Positions 24,011-35,197 of a DNA stretch of 64,000 nt are shown one piece after another (position 1 is the stretch's first letter; every line of letters begins with the position of its first letter). The translations under genes and the position numbers were made by a program. Source of the DNA: Sipunculus nudus (taxonomy: Eukaryota; Annelida; Sipuncula; Golfingiida; Sipunculidae); the NCBI GenBank assembly GCA_026874595.1, contig CM049320.1:9365464-9429463 (forward strand), in the 5' to 3' direction. The notes under the pieces are model-generated. The model did not search any database. It was not told the origin of the DNA and worked only from the letters and a program-made list of their open reading frames with translations.

Positions 24011-25278
24011 TAATATTCTTATTAATATAATAATAATTATTCTAAGTGTCCAGGCATAAAAAAATGCTGCGAGGATTCCGATAGGCTACACAAGACAATG
24101 TTGGCTGCCTAGACTTTTTACATTCTTGAAGCTTATACAATGCCATAAACTGGTACTACAAGCACTTGTATCGTCCAGTTATAAACGCAGTTTTTACTCA
24201 TCTGTCTGTCATTTATGGAAGGCCTAGTGATTACACAGATCTTACTTCTTTCATCGTCTTTACTTGTTAATTTATATTTTGATATAACAATAACAAATAT
24301 ATTCATCAAAACGTGTTAATTTCATCTGGAAATGTTGGCCTACATAATATAAATTACACGGCTATTTCAAGTTTAGCAAACATTATATCAAAGCAGTTAT
24401 TATGCTTTATTTACTAATACTGCATGAAAATTGATTATTGGTTAGTCATAATGCCTAATTTTCCCTCTATCGAGTTTTAAACCCTGATAGTCTTTTATCA
24501 GTATCACACGTCCTCAGGCCCCCAGCAAAACTAGCATTATCCATGGGCCTCAAGTCCCTTAGACACTTATTTTACCATGAAGTTTCAAGGCCTACTAGCC
24601 CATTATTATCCTAGAGCCTTAGGCTCCTCTGGTTCTATTATTGTTATTATGGGATCTTTTCAAGTTCCCGTCAGTCCTATTTTGCTAATCGTGGGACCTC
24701 AAGCCCCCTATAGGCCTATAGTTATAATCATTGGGTCCCTCCAGTCCTACTATTATTATCAGTATTATTATTGTTATCAATATGGGACCTGAACCCCCCT
24801 ACGGTCCTATAAATTATTATGTGGTCTCGATCATGCCCCACCAATCCAATTATTATTACATTATTATTGTTAATATTATGGGCCTCAGGACACCTATTAT
24901 TATTATTATGGTTATCTAGCTCCCTACAGATTTTATTAGTCCTCTCATAATTCTCATGAGGACCAATGAGTCCATACCATTGGTTAGTCCACAGATCTAA
25001 AGAGGCCCTGGGCCCCATCCCATATATGTCTCTACTCTTCAGACACCTGGAGATATGTCAGCCCAATATCCCAATATTTCATACTAGATACAGGGATATG
25101 TGCATAATCATGTTAAATATTACATGGAGCTCTAACGATTTGGCGTCAGGCCTCAGATTTATTTTTACAAGCAAAGCGATTCAGTCCCACTAAAAAATTC
25201 ATAGGAATTCAGACCCCCTCTCCCACAAATTATTATTATTATTACTATTATTATTTTTATTATTTTCATTTTATTTAT

Positions 25279-25888
25279 TACCGTATTTGGCGTAATAAGC
25301 GCCCCTTCACACATCCACACACACGGATTTTGGCGATCACTTTAAAAATAAACTAAGGGGAGAGCCATTCTGATCCCATTTTTCTCCCAAGCAAATATAA
25401 CGTAGCGCTATGTAACGCTTTCATTTCTCCCCGCCAAGCTGAAAACTTACCGCTAGTTTTTGAACTCCGTCAGGTTTTATCACCTAATATATTTATAATA
25501 TAAGTTGTCAGTGAGCCAGTCAGTGGCCAAGTGTGTCATAGATAACAATAACGTGTAGGTGACCATGCTCATCAGGTGAGATGAATGAGCTGTAGTATAA
25601 TTCGCACTACGTTGATATCAACTTGCTGAATTCAAGAAATATCGCTTTGTTTAGTTTTTATTTTTTTCACAAAATTACACAACCATCTCTTAGGATCGTT
25701 GTTTTTTTTTAATTTTCCTTGAATTTGCTGTGAAGGTAAATACCTATACACAAGCCGCAGTATAAGAGGATCATAACGCACTTTTAAATTTGCCAGATGT
25801 GGGGTGGCGCGAGGGGCGCGGTTTTAAGGTATAAATTTTTTGAAAATAAAAAATTTGAGAGCGCCCGGGGGCTTATCAGAACGGTGTC
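25279..25888. mobile_element. Candidate non-autonomous DNA transposon
   Basis: The left end TACCGTATTTGGCGTAATAA continues with GCGCCCC. The right end read on the minus strand gives ACACCGTTCTGATAAGCCCC followed by CGGGCGC. The two ends are imperfect inverted repeats around CCGT-T-TG--TAAGC-CCC. The ~610 bp between them is more GC-rich than the surrounding ATT minisatellite and contains no transposase frame. Confidence 0.45.
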
Positions 25889-26599
25889 TCAGGCCAGTAT
25901 AGACTTTCATTACCTCCGTCAAAGGGTTGGGTTATTGTAGGGTCTCAGGCCACGTGGATGCATGAATATGAACTATATAGAGGACGCAAGTGCCTTCAGG
26001 CCAAACAGACTTACTGTTATTACCACTTGGCCTTCGACTCAATACAGACTTCATCATGGGACCTCGACAGGACCTCGATATTATAATAATAATGATTATT
26101 ATTATGGTGACTCAAGCCCCTATAGTCCGATTTTAATCACTACTATTATTATGGAACCTCAGCCAACCTCCAGTCCTATTATTATGTTCAGCCGCAGATG
26201 GGTGCCAGAGAGAGATTTAAAAAAATATGTGTCCAATACTAGTTGAAGTAAACATATATGCATTTTAGTTTTTCATTATATATATTATAATCAGTATTAT
26301 TAATATTATTAGATAATTAATTGATTAATATAGTGGTAGCACGCAACCATTAACACAAATCACCTCTGTGCAAGCAACAGGATAATAACTGGTCTGAAAT
26401 GACAAGGACAATGCAAAATGTGCCCTAAAAAAAGTTTTTTTTTTTCAAATGTTTCAATAAATCTTGAGAAATTAGACATAATCTGTTGAAAAGGTTTTCA
26501 TAACACCAGCTGCCAGTAAATAGGCATATGTATCTGCTCAGCATATTGTAAATTTATCCAAAACCTGGTAAAAATGCAAGAATGCGTCGTATGTTAGAT

Positions 26600-26920
26600 A
26601 TTTTTTTTTATTATGGGGCCTGAGGCTCCAACAATTTTTTTAACACCAGTACCAGTTTTCCTGTCACACGAAATTTCGAAGAGTCTGTTGTTTATAGATT
26701 CTGGTATTTTCTTGACTATTCTCAGTGTTGATTGGATTTGTGGTTCACGTATGTTGGTGTGTTATTGGGTTTGTTGTATGGAGCATATTTTTCTGTAATA
26801 CGGTTTAATGTAACGTCCAGGAAATCTACACTTTCTTGTTTACTTCAATTTTTATTTTAGTCCATGCCTTTTGAATAAAGCGTTTAAGTATTTTTTTATA
26901 TATTTTCTAGCCAATCCCGT
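26600..26920 (-). mobile_element. Penelope-like element, inverted RT part
   Basis: The minus strand reads FKRHGLK, then DFLDVTLNRITEKYAPYNKP and NNTPTYVNHKSN, with a stop where the family has NHP. This is the segment just after the catalytic core of Penelope-like reverse transcriptases, where family members have FLDVTLNL-T--Y-PY-KPN--PLYI---SNHP. It stands head-to-head with the C-terminal part of the same type of element on the plus strand (from about 26995). The order and opposite orientation fit a 5' inversion formed at insertion, though two separate insertions cannot be excluded. Confidence 0.8.
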
Positions 26921-26994
26921 CGTCCCGATAAGTCCGAAGTTGTGACAGTTGTTTACTGGTGATCTCATGGAGAAGGAAAATTCCAATACATCAA

Positions 26995-27830
26995 GAGTCT
27001 TTCAGAAGAAGTGGATTTAAATTCTAACTACAATTCAAAGAAAATGCAGATCAACAAACTCAACAAAAATAAAAACGACGTAGAAACATAATCTGGTACA
27101 ACCCACCCTTCAGGAAAAACGTCGACAACAACATAGGACAATCCTTCTTACGAATCCTGGACCAAGAATTCCCTAAAAACACGTTCTCTTCAAAATTTTC
27201 AACCGTAACACAGTCGAAATGAGTTACAGTTGTATGCCCAACCTGAAATAACACATAGGAGGCCATAAAAAAAAGTATCACCTCCAGGAACAGTACAGCG
27301 CCATCTACTGGATGCAATTGCAGGAACCCCGTGAATGCCGAACACCCGGTCAATTCCTGACAAAATCGGTCATATATGAAGCCAGGGTCATAAAAAAACG
27401 GATAAAACGTATATCGGTCTCAAGGAAAACTCTTTCAAACAAGATTAACAACCATAAAGCATCGTTCAGACACCGGGTAAAAAAGAATAGTACGGAAATC
27501 GGTAAATATATTTGGGAGAAAAAATAGAACAACGTTAAATTTGAAATACAGTGGAGAATACTCAGAAAACCAAAAGCATACTCTCCAGAAACTAACAGTT
27601 GTAACCTGTGCCTGTTGGAGAAATATTTCATTTAATGTAAACCAAACCTAGCCACGCTTAACCAAAGGAATGAATTTCTAACAAGTTGTAGACACGCTAA
27701 CAAACGTACACTAAACACAAAGGGTAAACCAGATCAGGCACGTTGTACAGGTATTATGCACTTCACTGAACAACCAGGTGCTCAATGTACAACCCCTCCA
27801 GTCATCCTGTTCTGAGGAGTGCCGTACATC
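26995..27830 (+). mobile_element. Penelope-like element, C-terminal GIY-YIG part
   Basis: The plus strand encodes [20 protein letters not shown] then [17 protein letters not shown], the linker that follows RT in Penelope-like elements. A GIY-YIG-type endonuclease segment follows at 27312-27527: QFLTKSVIYEARV, ISVSRKTLSNKINNHKASF and NSTEIGKYIWEKK. Then come CNLCLLEKY and NQRNEFLTSCRHANKRT, the conserved end of the protein. These correspond to the element's nuclease, which nicks the target for reverse transcription. Several stops and a frame change make it inactive. Confidence 0.85.
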
Positions 27831-27884
27831 GTTACGAAACTAATTAGTCAACACGATCCTTATAATCGTTTGATTCCTTATACA

Positions 27885-27886
<2 letters not shown>

Positions 27887-27946
<60 letters not shown>
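27887..27946. repeat. (TA)n microsatellite
   Basis: About 28 TA units just beyond the Penelope-like element. Confidence 0.97.
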
Positions 27947-27949
<3 letters not shown>

Positions 27950-28019
27950 CGCTCTGGTTTTACCATCGAGCACTTTGACATCAGTGCATTGCAAACAGCC
28001 TAGAAAGAACAATTGTATA

Positions 28020-28020
28020 G

Positions 28021-28057
<37 letters not shown>

Positions 28058-28059
28058 AA

Positions 28060-28114
<55 letters not shown>
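28020..28114. repeat. (CTAT)n followed by (TA)n
   Basis: About ten CTAT units run into a TA array, with a short spacer. Confidence 0.97.
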
Positions 28115-28122
<8 letters not shown>

Positions 28123-28309
28123 TCCGGATTACCAAAAATCAGGGTTTTAGGTGACACAATCCTGCATAAAGTTACATTGTAGTATTGTTGAGATTATTTG
28201 GTACCAAACGCCCACTAATACAGCTTACCAAGACCCTTGTAAGTTATACACTTAAAAGTTAGATAAAAATAAGTATGAAATGATTAGTTATGAGGAAATG
28301 TTTAAATTC

Positions 28310-28700
28310 GTACCATGGAATGCAAATGGTTTAAAGGAAAACATATTGGGCACTGTGAATTCAAAGAACTGATTGAAGGACATGCTATTGTCAACATTGT
28401 TAAAACATGGGCTTAGAGTGCTTGCGAATTTAAAAATACTTTCCCTTGATATACAGCTTACACGTCTCCGAGAAATAACAAATACTTATAGTAAGATCGC
28501 TGGCATAATAGTTTATATAAGAAGCCATTTGAAAACTTAATTAAAAGGGACATAAAATACATTTATATGTAGCTGTTTATCTCAGATGGAGATAAGATAG
28601 GATTTTCTTTTGATGTTCTTTTTGCTTAAGTGTATGTTGAATTTGAATTTTTAGTAATATGTATTCTTGGTAAATAAAATCTGAATATGGGGTTCATAAA
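28310..28700 (+). mobile_element. LINE relic: endonuclease start joined to 3' tail
   Basis: Plus-strand fragments read FVPWNANGLKENILG, EFKELIEGHAIVNIVKTWA, SACEF and GIIVYIRSHLKT across three frames. This is the N-terminus of a LINE apurinic-type endonuclease, where the family has WN-NGL and QETWA. Soon after, TTGGTAAATAAAATCTGAAT with an AATAAA signal looks like a LINE 3' end. Everything between is deleted. The clade cannot be set from so little. Confidence 0.65.
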
Positions 28701-28719
28701 CACAGGAAATACATTAATC

Positions 28720-30870
28720 AAAGCCACGACAATGTGTGTGTCACAATTCCGACAAAGGTTGAATCACAGGTCCCTTTGCAAAACAGAACAATGGCGGCTC
28801 TAATTATGTGACAATTATAGGGTAATTGCCGACAGTGTCACCTTACACCCTATCTGGAAGTGACCCAAAAATGATACTTGTAAATGATAATGGTCTTGAT
28901 ATTTCAATCATAGAGAATCCTTCAAAGAACACATAAGTGGGATTACCTACAACGTTTACAGGGTTGTCTCCAGGGGGTCCTCTAAACCTTAAAGTTCATA
29001 AAAACCTTTTCTTCACTTAAAAATTGTCTACAAACAAAAAAGCAAACGGCGACTAAGACAAAGTATCTCTTTCATCTTTATATTCCGTTCGTACCTTTTG
29101 AGGTCCGGTGTGCCCTTTTCTCAAGAACGCTATACCGGACCTTCGGTTCTAGTACAAGGCGTCAGTTCGGGATTTTTAGAAGTTCTGTTGCATAGAATGA
29201 AACTAAGAGTCCCACTAAGTCTCTGAATTAGTTACAGTAGGAGTTTGTCTGACGTTGCCAGTAGAGGGCGATTACTCCTAAGCAATGACAGGTGAAAGAG
29301 TAAAAATTAATCCTCAAATGACAAAATTGCAGAGCATAAGTAGGGACACAGACCTGCTCCTGGAGGAGTTTCGGGGCGTACTTCCAGGCTGTGTAGTGAG
29401 CTATTAATAAAAGGACGAATCTGCATCCAGAGAATTCTGTACTTGACCTATCGCAAACTTTTATGGCGCATTCAAATGATATTGACAGCGGGAGAAAGCC
29501 TAATAAGCGATCGAAACTAAAATCGCCTATTAATAACACATGAGACAGAACGAGTCAAAATGACCTTACTAAAGTACTAAATTTGCTTTAGTCATTTGTT
29601 AACCCATTAAACCAGGTCATTACGTGTCATTACGTATGAAAGATATAAATCCATGTGTAATAACTGTTATATGTAAAATAGTATTATTTCTTATAATTAT
29701 TTCGGTTGCATATTCATTTTTTTTTTGGCAAATACATTTTGTATGAATTCTATTCAGCAAATATATAAGGGAAAACATTTACATTTTTACATTGTATACA
29801 AACAGAAAATCTTTATATATTGCAGTAGTATATCCCATGTTATCTTGCTAGACTTTATATCAATACACTGTTACCTCTGTTTATATTTTGTAATATATAA
29901 ATGTGTTTTGTTAAAAAATGAAAACTTGTTATTGTTAGTTTTATTTTTAAGTTATTAGTTATTCCTTGTTTGACTATTTTCACGTGACTGTACATTATGT
30001 ATTATGTACGTATATATGTTAAATCTTTTCAGATGAAAAGATATATTTATTTTGTTTACGTTTTATAGTATAACAAGAACGGAGCATTTTGTTTTATATG
30101 TGAACATAATGTAAATATCCAATGGTCTATGGAGGGACGGCGTCACTCTGATGGCAGATGGATGGAATGGTTCAGATGGCTTTCAATCATTTAAAATAAT
30201 AAACGGTTCGGCGTTCATAAACTTTATCAAACGAAATATAAAATTCTTTAAAAACTTTAGTTATATGTTAATTGATAATATAACAAGGTGTATAATTAAG
30301 CATCATCTCGAATACCTGAAAAGTATCTAAAGGCTTATATCAACAGCCACGTTCAGGAATAATTTCAGTACAGAATGAAAATAAGCTGTATTAATAGTAT
30401 GCAGTATCTGCAAAATAAATTAACACGATGTGTGTAAATCAGTAAACTAAAACTACAAATCATAATCTTACAGATGGAGTTTATAATATTGTCTGGAGGT
30501 ACGCTGGTCAAAAAGTAATATCAGACAGTTTATGATTCTTAATTCACCGGTGGGACTCTTGATTAAATAATTACGCATAGTAATATCAATGTGGTGTGCG
30601 GAATTTTGTATATAGCCGTGTCGAGTATTACGCCTTGATGACATTTAGGCATATAAAGTTTTCACAGCTGTCGGTTTTCCCTGGAATCTTTATTCATACA
30701 GCCAGTACTTTTACATTTAACCTCAGGTTGATAAGTACTGACGAAATTTTAATAACTCGCATTTCGCCGCAAAATATATGGTATTTATATCAGCAGTTTC
30801 ATGTGACGCGAATAATTAACAAAGGGAAAGCGATGTTCCTGTATCCGTCGGCTGTCAGTCCGTCTGTCTG
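28720..30870. other. No gene recognised; one hairpin
   Basis: AT-rich sequence. A 103-codon minus-strand frame at 29228-29539 (rich in C, F and L) has no recognised motif. A 9-bp perfect inverted repeat lies at 29101-29142. Confidence 0.45.
29101..29142. repeat. Inverted repeat AGGTCCGGT/ACCGGACCT
   Basis: AGGTCCGGT at 29101-29109 pairs perfectly with ACCGGACCT at 29134-29142 across a 24-base loop. It lies in AT-rich DNA; no T tract or gene suggests termination. Confidence 0.6.
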
Positions 30871-31060
30871 TCTGTAGGTCCATTATACTGGCACGTTTTG
30901 AGACCGTTTGACGTACGGTTCCAAAATTTGGCATGAACCTCAATTTTCCAATAAAAACCAATTGTTATACTTCAAGACTGCTTTATATCAAAACCATGGC
31001 TCTATTATTGTTGAAATTATAGATCCGAACAAATTGCACTTTGTAAAAAATCAGGAAATG
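30845..31060. repeat. Dispersed repeat with GTCCGTCTGTCTG start
   Basis: GTCCGTCTGTCTGTCTG is followed by CACGTTTTGAGACCGTTTGACG. The same order is seen at 58618-58680 (CCGTTAACAGGGCACGTTTT, GAAACCGTTGGACCT) and in the unit at 32434 onward, so it is an end of a dispersed family. Confidence 0.55.
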
Positions 31061-32400
31061 TTTTTGCTGAGTTAGCATGAGAATTGCTGAAGCTAGAGAC
31101 TTTTTTTCAGGGACATAACTGTATTTAACCAAGACTCAAGTGCATACTAGAATTAGATCTGCATTTTGCTAACTGTTTAAGTTTTTAGATTAAATATAAA
31201 ATCTGTACCATAAATGTTGCCCACATTTGACCATATCACATTTTTTTTATTTTTTACTTGTAAGTGCTGTGGATGTGATTGTCACAGCAGGTAAACATGA
31301 GCAATTCATTTGTTAAAATCTAAAATTTGAAACCAATAAATCATAAATTGTAGATTTCATTTAGCCCTCAGCTGCCCAGACTGTTATGTAATGGGTGCGC
31401 GCAAGGCCAGAAACAACACAAACTGGCTTCCGGTGTGTGGTAATCTAGGGTCACCTTGGTACTTTGCTAACATTTAGATTAATCTGTTTTTTTCCGCTGA
31501 GTAGAAACTTAGCTTAAGTTTTATTTGTTTATTATAGAGCCAAGCAAATTTTCTTTATATCCTGTCAACTGCGGAACTAAGATCATTTATCATACTAGGG
31601 TGGTACCTACAAGTAGAAAGTGTATTCCATAGTTGTTATATCACTAGATCTTAGGTTGTATAAGACTTGTCTTAAAGGGACATCATCAGGTCAAATATTA
31701 TGCCTATTCAATCACACTGTCAGCTGATTTTTGTTTTATACAAACGTTTCCAGGCAAAACCACCGCAGCATATGGTCCAAGTGCTTCCTCTGCAGCTGTT
31801 TAACAACTGTTTATGGTTCTGTGTGGTAGTGAACACAGTTCACGCGTGTCTGTTGTCAATAACAAAGTGTCATTATCGGAGGTCCGATAACAAAGCCGCG
31901 TGACCGGAGGTCTGATTTTGCGCATGTGCGGCTGATCCTAGACAAGGAGTAGTACAAACAAGTCCATATATGGACCTTAATGACCTCATATCTCTGTTGG
32001 CTGAACCTTACGGTCCTTGTACCGAATGTAAATAAATTGTAGAATCTTTCACAACAGTTTTGTATGATAGGTTCAGGGGCCTCAGCTCAATTGACACGGG
32101 AAACACAATGTCAGCCCCATATCGAATTTCAACGCAACTTGCAATGACTCTGCCAGCGTGAACACCTATAAGCGATGCACTGAGTCCATAACGCTGTGTT
32201 TAAGTGGCCCAGCTAATTGTTTTTAACACCCGTGAATAGGAGTAACTCAACGGTTTCAGGACTGCTTGAAGAGAGTTTAGGTCCCTTAAAGACCCAACAT
32301 CCTGGCCGCCGGACTCGGGTAGCATGAGCAGTGCGAGTCTACTTTATATGTACGTGGGGATTGACATGATTTTTAGTCCAGCTGACTGAAATTCATCTGA
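31061..32400. other. No gene recognised
   Basis: Moderately AT-rich sequence. GGAGGTC(C/T)GAT occurs twice near 31876-31915. No protein motif seen. Confidence 0.4.
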
Positions 32401-34000
32401 GCTAAAGCGATCACTCTTCGTCTGTAGTCCGCACGTCTGGCCGTCCGGCCGTCCGTCCGTTAACATGGCACAAATTGTAACCGCTGGACCTGGAATCTTT
32501 CGATTTGATATCAAGGGAGGTCCATGAAAAATCTCCTTGGAAACCTGAAATTAGGTCTTTGTTACCCATATTCTCCGAGCTAAGTACCCCCCCCCCCCCC
32601 AGAATAATAAAAAAATATGATACAAAAGCTCAAGTAGCTGAATAACTACTGCATTAATCAGCATGATTCTCTGCATGAACATTGACCATGGAGAGTTCTA
32701 TCTGTTTCTGCAAACTAGTGGCGCCACCTCTATCTTTTTCTATTTTTTACGAATTTTTTTCTCTATTTTTGAGACCTTCAAAGTAGCTGTCATCTGTTAA
32801 CAGGGCACAAATCGTAACCACTGGACCTGGAATCTTTTAACTTAAGATCGTGGGAGGTCGATGAAAAATCAACGCGGAAACCTGAAATAAGGTCTCTGTT
32901 ACCGATATCCTCCGAGCAATAGGGCTCGTAAGTACCCCTCAGATTAATTAAAAAGTAAATACAAAATTTCCAGTATATGAATCACTAATGCACTGATGAC
33001 CATGATGTTTGGCATACATATTGATCATGGAGTGTTTTATCAGTTCCTGCTGACTGGTGGCACCACCTGTATTTTTTTCAAATTAAGCCTCATATTGTAA
33101 GAGTGCATAAATAGTAGCCCCTTGACCTAGAATCTTCATACTTGAAATCAGGGGAGGTCCATGAATAATCTTCATGGAAAATTTAAATTGGGTCTCTGTT
33201 ACCGATATTCTCCGAGCTATTGGGCTCATATGCAGCCCGCCCCTGAATATTTGTATCCGCCAAAACAGAGTTTTGCGGATACTATGTTTTCAGTCGGACG
33301 CCGCCGCCTCCGCATAGGTTTCCGGAGAACTCCTCCGTAACCACTGGGCGGAATTATTTAAAATTCGGAATTATGATCGGGTCACGTGTGAACTGCTGCA
33401 CCCTCTCTTTTGTTTGACCTCTGACTTTTCCTCTCCTCCATTTGTGCGTCTGTTTCCACACATAAACCCACACATCTCGGGAACCGTTTGACCTATCAGG
33501 CCAAAACATTTGCACAAATGTAGCCCAAGGATAGCTGTATAACATACACTAAAAATGGTGGCGCAACCTGCAACTAATTTAGCACAGCGTCCATCTGTTC
33601 ATCTGCCTTTGGATAAAATCACTCATATCTCTGCATTGGTTGGACTTATCCAACTGAAATTTTGCATGTGTTTACATCCTGGATAGCTTTCTTGATTTTA
33701 TGACAGGGGGCGCCACCTACATTCACGTTCAGGCTGCAGACATAAAGGCTTATATCTCAAGACTTGTCGCTTTTCGACTACCCGTATTCTAGTTAAAAAT
33801 GTGATACAAAAGATCCAGTATATGAATAACTAATGCATGTACTGCCATGATTGTTTTCATTCATATTGATAATGGAGTGGTTCATCAGTTCCTGCAGACT
33901 GGTGGCACTACCTGTATTTTTTTTCAAATTCTGAAACATTCTTTCTATTTATGAGACCTTCAAATGGAGTGGTCATCTGTCCAAAAAGCCCACTGAAACC
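32400..34000. repeat. Degenerate tandem array, ~300-340-bp unit
   Basis: The phrase GGACCTGGAATCTTT, GGGAGGTC(C/G)ATGAAAAATC, GGTCTCTGTTACCGATAT and CTCCGAGC recurs at about 32480, 32820 and 33120. The unit continues with CAGTATATGAATNACTAATGC, CCATGAT and CAGACTGGTGGCACCACCTG, also present near 33800-33920. The copies are diverged by roughly a fifth of positions by eye. All read in the same direction. Poly-C at 32587-32600 lies in the first unit. Confidence 0.8.
33253..33282. repeat. Short hairpin GTATCCGC...GCGGATAC
   Basis: GTATCCGCCAAAAC at 33253-33266 pairs with GTTTTGCGGATAC at 33270-33282 with one bulged base and a three-base loop. It is compact and GC-rich and sits at the end of the third tandem unit. 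Confidence 0.7.
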
Positions 34001-34174
34001 CATTTCTTAGGATTCTTTACAAAAATCTTCACTCTCGCTGTCACTTTGCTCATTGTTCAACATTCCTTGAAGTCAGCAAGGCAGCTGAGCGTCATGGCCA
34101 CTAGTTGATAACATGAAGCATCTGTACTTGCGTGAACTCGGCCAATTACTACAGTGCAGGATTATATTACCAGC

Positions 34175-34212
34175 GAATTGTTTTTGTTTTTGAATATTTT
34201 ATTGACATTCTT

Positions 34213-34252
<40 letters not shown>

Positions 34253-34650
34253 GTATATATCTACAAACAAACATTACACATAATAGGCACATTAACATTT
34301 CATGACTTATACTAAGAGTCATTTTATATGTAATAATCAGTTGATACAGCAACAAATTTTTCTGAATAAGAAAATCCAAACAAAATAACAGTGATTTCAT
34401 AGACTGGGAAACCTATATGATTTTATCCAAGATTGCATTTGAAGATATAAATTACTAGAGGCAAAACATTCTAAAAAAAGGTATGTAATTATCTCTTCAT
34501 AAAGATGACAGTACGAACAACATGGACTAGACATTATGGTACCTGGGTTACATATAGTGTCAGAGGTGAAGGTTAAAGAACTATCACAATTAGAGCCCGG
34601 CTCGACTCGGCTTGAAATATGAAACTGACCCAAAAGCCTATTCATTTGAC
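34175..34650 (-). mobile_element. LINE C-terminal relic (cysteine-rich end)
   Basis: The minus strand reads SPCCSYCHLYEEIITYLFLE ending in CFAS, with spacing C-x2-C-x8-Y-x4-C. It is the same spacing as the C-x2-C-x8-H-x4-C unit of the L1/Tx1-type relic at 10.7 kb, with the histidine replaced by tyrosine. The 3' end at about 34175-34205 has AATAAAATATTCAAAAACAA on the minus strand, a polyadenylation-like signal and A-rich tail. Its upstream part (34529 and higher) is shared with 57377-57662. Confidence 0.55.
34212..34260. repeat. (CA)n(TA)n microsatellite
   Basis: CA units pass into TA units next to the 3' end of a LINE relic on the minus strand. Confidence 0.95.
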
Positions 34651-34817
34651 GATGTTACAAAGTATCCGTTTTATTTAAACAAGTTATCTATATTACGTCT
34701 GATATACTGCATCCATTTTGTATTTAACTAGTTTGTAATTAAATATCGAGTATAGTTTATCCTGGTGGTTTTATAGGACAACATACTTCAACAATCACAC
34801 GGCTTTCTATTAGCGAT
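34529..34817. repeat. Duplication block I, first copy
   Basis: This block aligns in direct orientation with 57377-57662. Shared text includes AGACATTATGGTACCTGGGT, AGAGCCCGGCTYGACTCGGC, TTCATTTGACGATGTTACAA and GTTTRTCCTGGTGGTTT. The second copy has a few short deletions. Confidence 0.85.
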
Positions 34818-35063
34818 AAAAAACAAAATAATTACAAAACCTGAACATTTATTTCGGGCATTTTAAAGGCCTACTTCAATGAAAATAATAAAATGAAATA
34901 CTACTGAAGGTTTATTCATTTACATGTATATGTAGGCCTATAAATAATGGTATAATAAAATCAGGCTTTGCGCACTTAACCGTTGAAATTTAAATCGAAA
35001 GACCCGTAATCCACCCCACTCAGGGGCCCCAAGCCAAACAGAAGCGTCCTGGCCAAGGCGATT

Positions 35064-35071
35064 GTGACGTC
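35064..35071. promoter_or_regulatory. CRE palindrome TGACGTCA upstream of THAP-like start
   Basis: GTGACGTCAC contains the full cAMP-response-element palindrome, about 70 bp upstream of a THAP-like start codon, in the most GC-rich local stretch. Function is inference; the same octamer recurs inside repeats elsewhere in the window. Confidence 0.35.
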
Positions 35072-35137
35072 ACAACCAGAACACGCCGGGCGGTATTGTT
35101 ATGGCATCAGTTGAGTTTAACACGATCTAGGGAAAAT

Positions 35138-35197
35138 ATGCCAAAGTATTGCGTCGTCGGGTTGAGCAGTAACATTAAGGGTGATGGTGTGAGCTGA
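35138..35197 (+). pseudogene. THAP-domain N-terminus, degenerate
   Basis: ATG at 35138 opens MPKYCVVGLSSNIKGDGVS and then TGA. THAP-domain proteins, DNA-binding zinc proteins of hosts and P-type transposons, typically begin MPKYCVVGC-S---K-GVSLHRFP. Here the second zinc-binding cysteine is replaced by leucine and the reading stops where LHRFP should follow. No HRFP or AVPTIF motif was found in the next kilobase in any frame. A splice donor inside the segment cannot be excluded, so it could be a first exon, but loss of the cysteine argues for decay. Confidence 0.45.

Larger units (their letters stand above)
23740..26245. repeat. Degenerate ATT-rich minisatellite
   Basis: Units of roughly 45-70 bp combine ATTATTATTAT runs with GGGNCCTCAAGNCCCC and TCCAGTCCTAT. 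They occur at 23740-24010 and again at 24480-26190, with gaps and a DNA element at 25.3-25.9 kb. A stray unit (TATTATGGGGCCTGAGGCTCC) is at 26610-26630. Frames through this region, rich in I, Y, P and N, are artefacts. Confidence 0.75.

Noticed and set aside
24577-25193. Several 60-96-codon frames in the ATT-rich region
   Set aside because: They follow from the degenerate minisatellite and have low-complexity I, Y, N and P content.
29101-29142. Rho-independent-type terminator
   Set aside because: Animal DNA, long loop, no T tract and no gene ending nearby.
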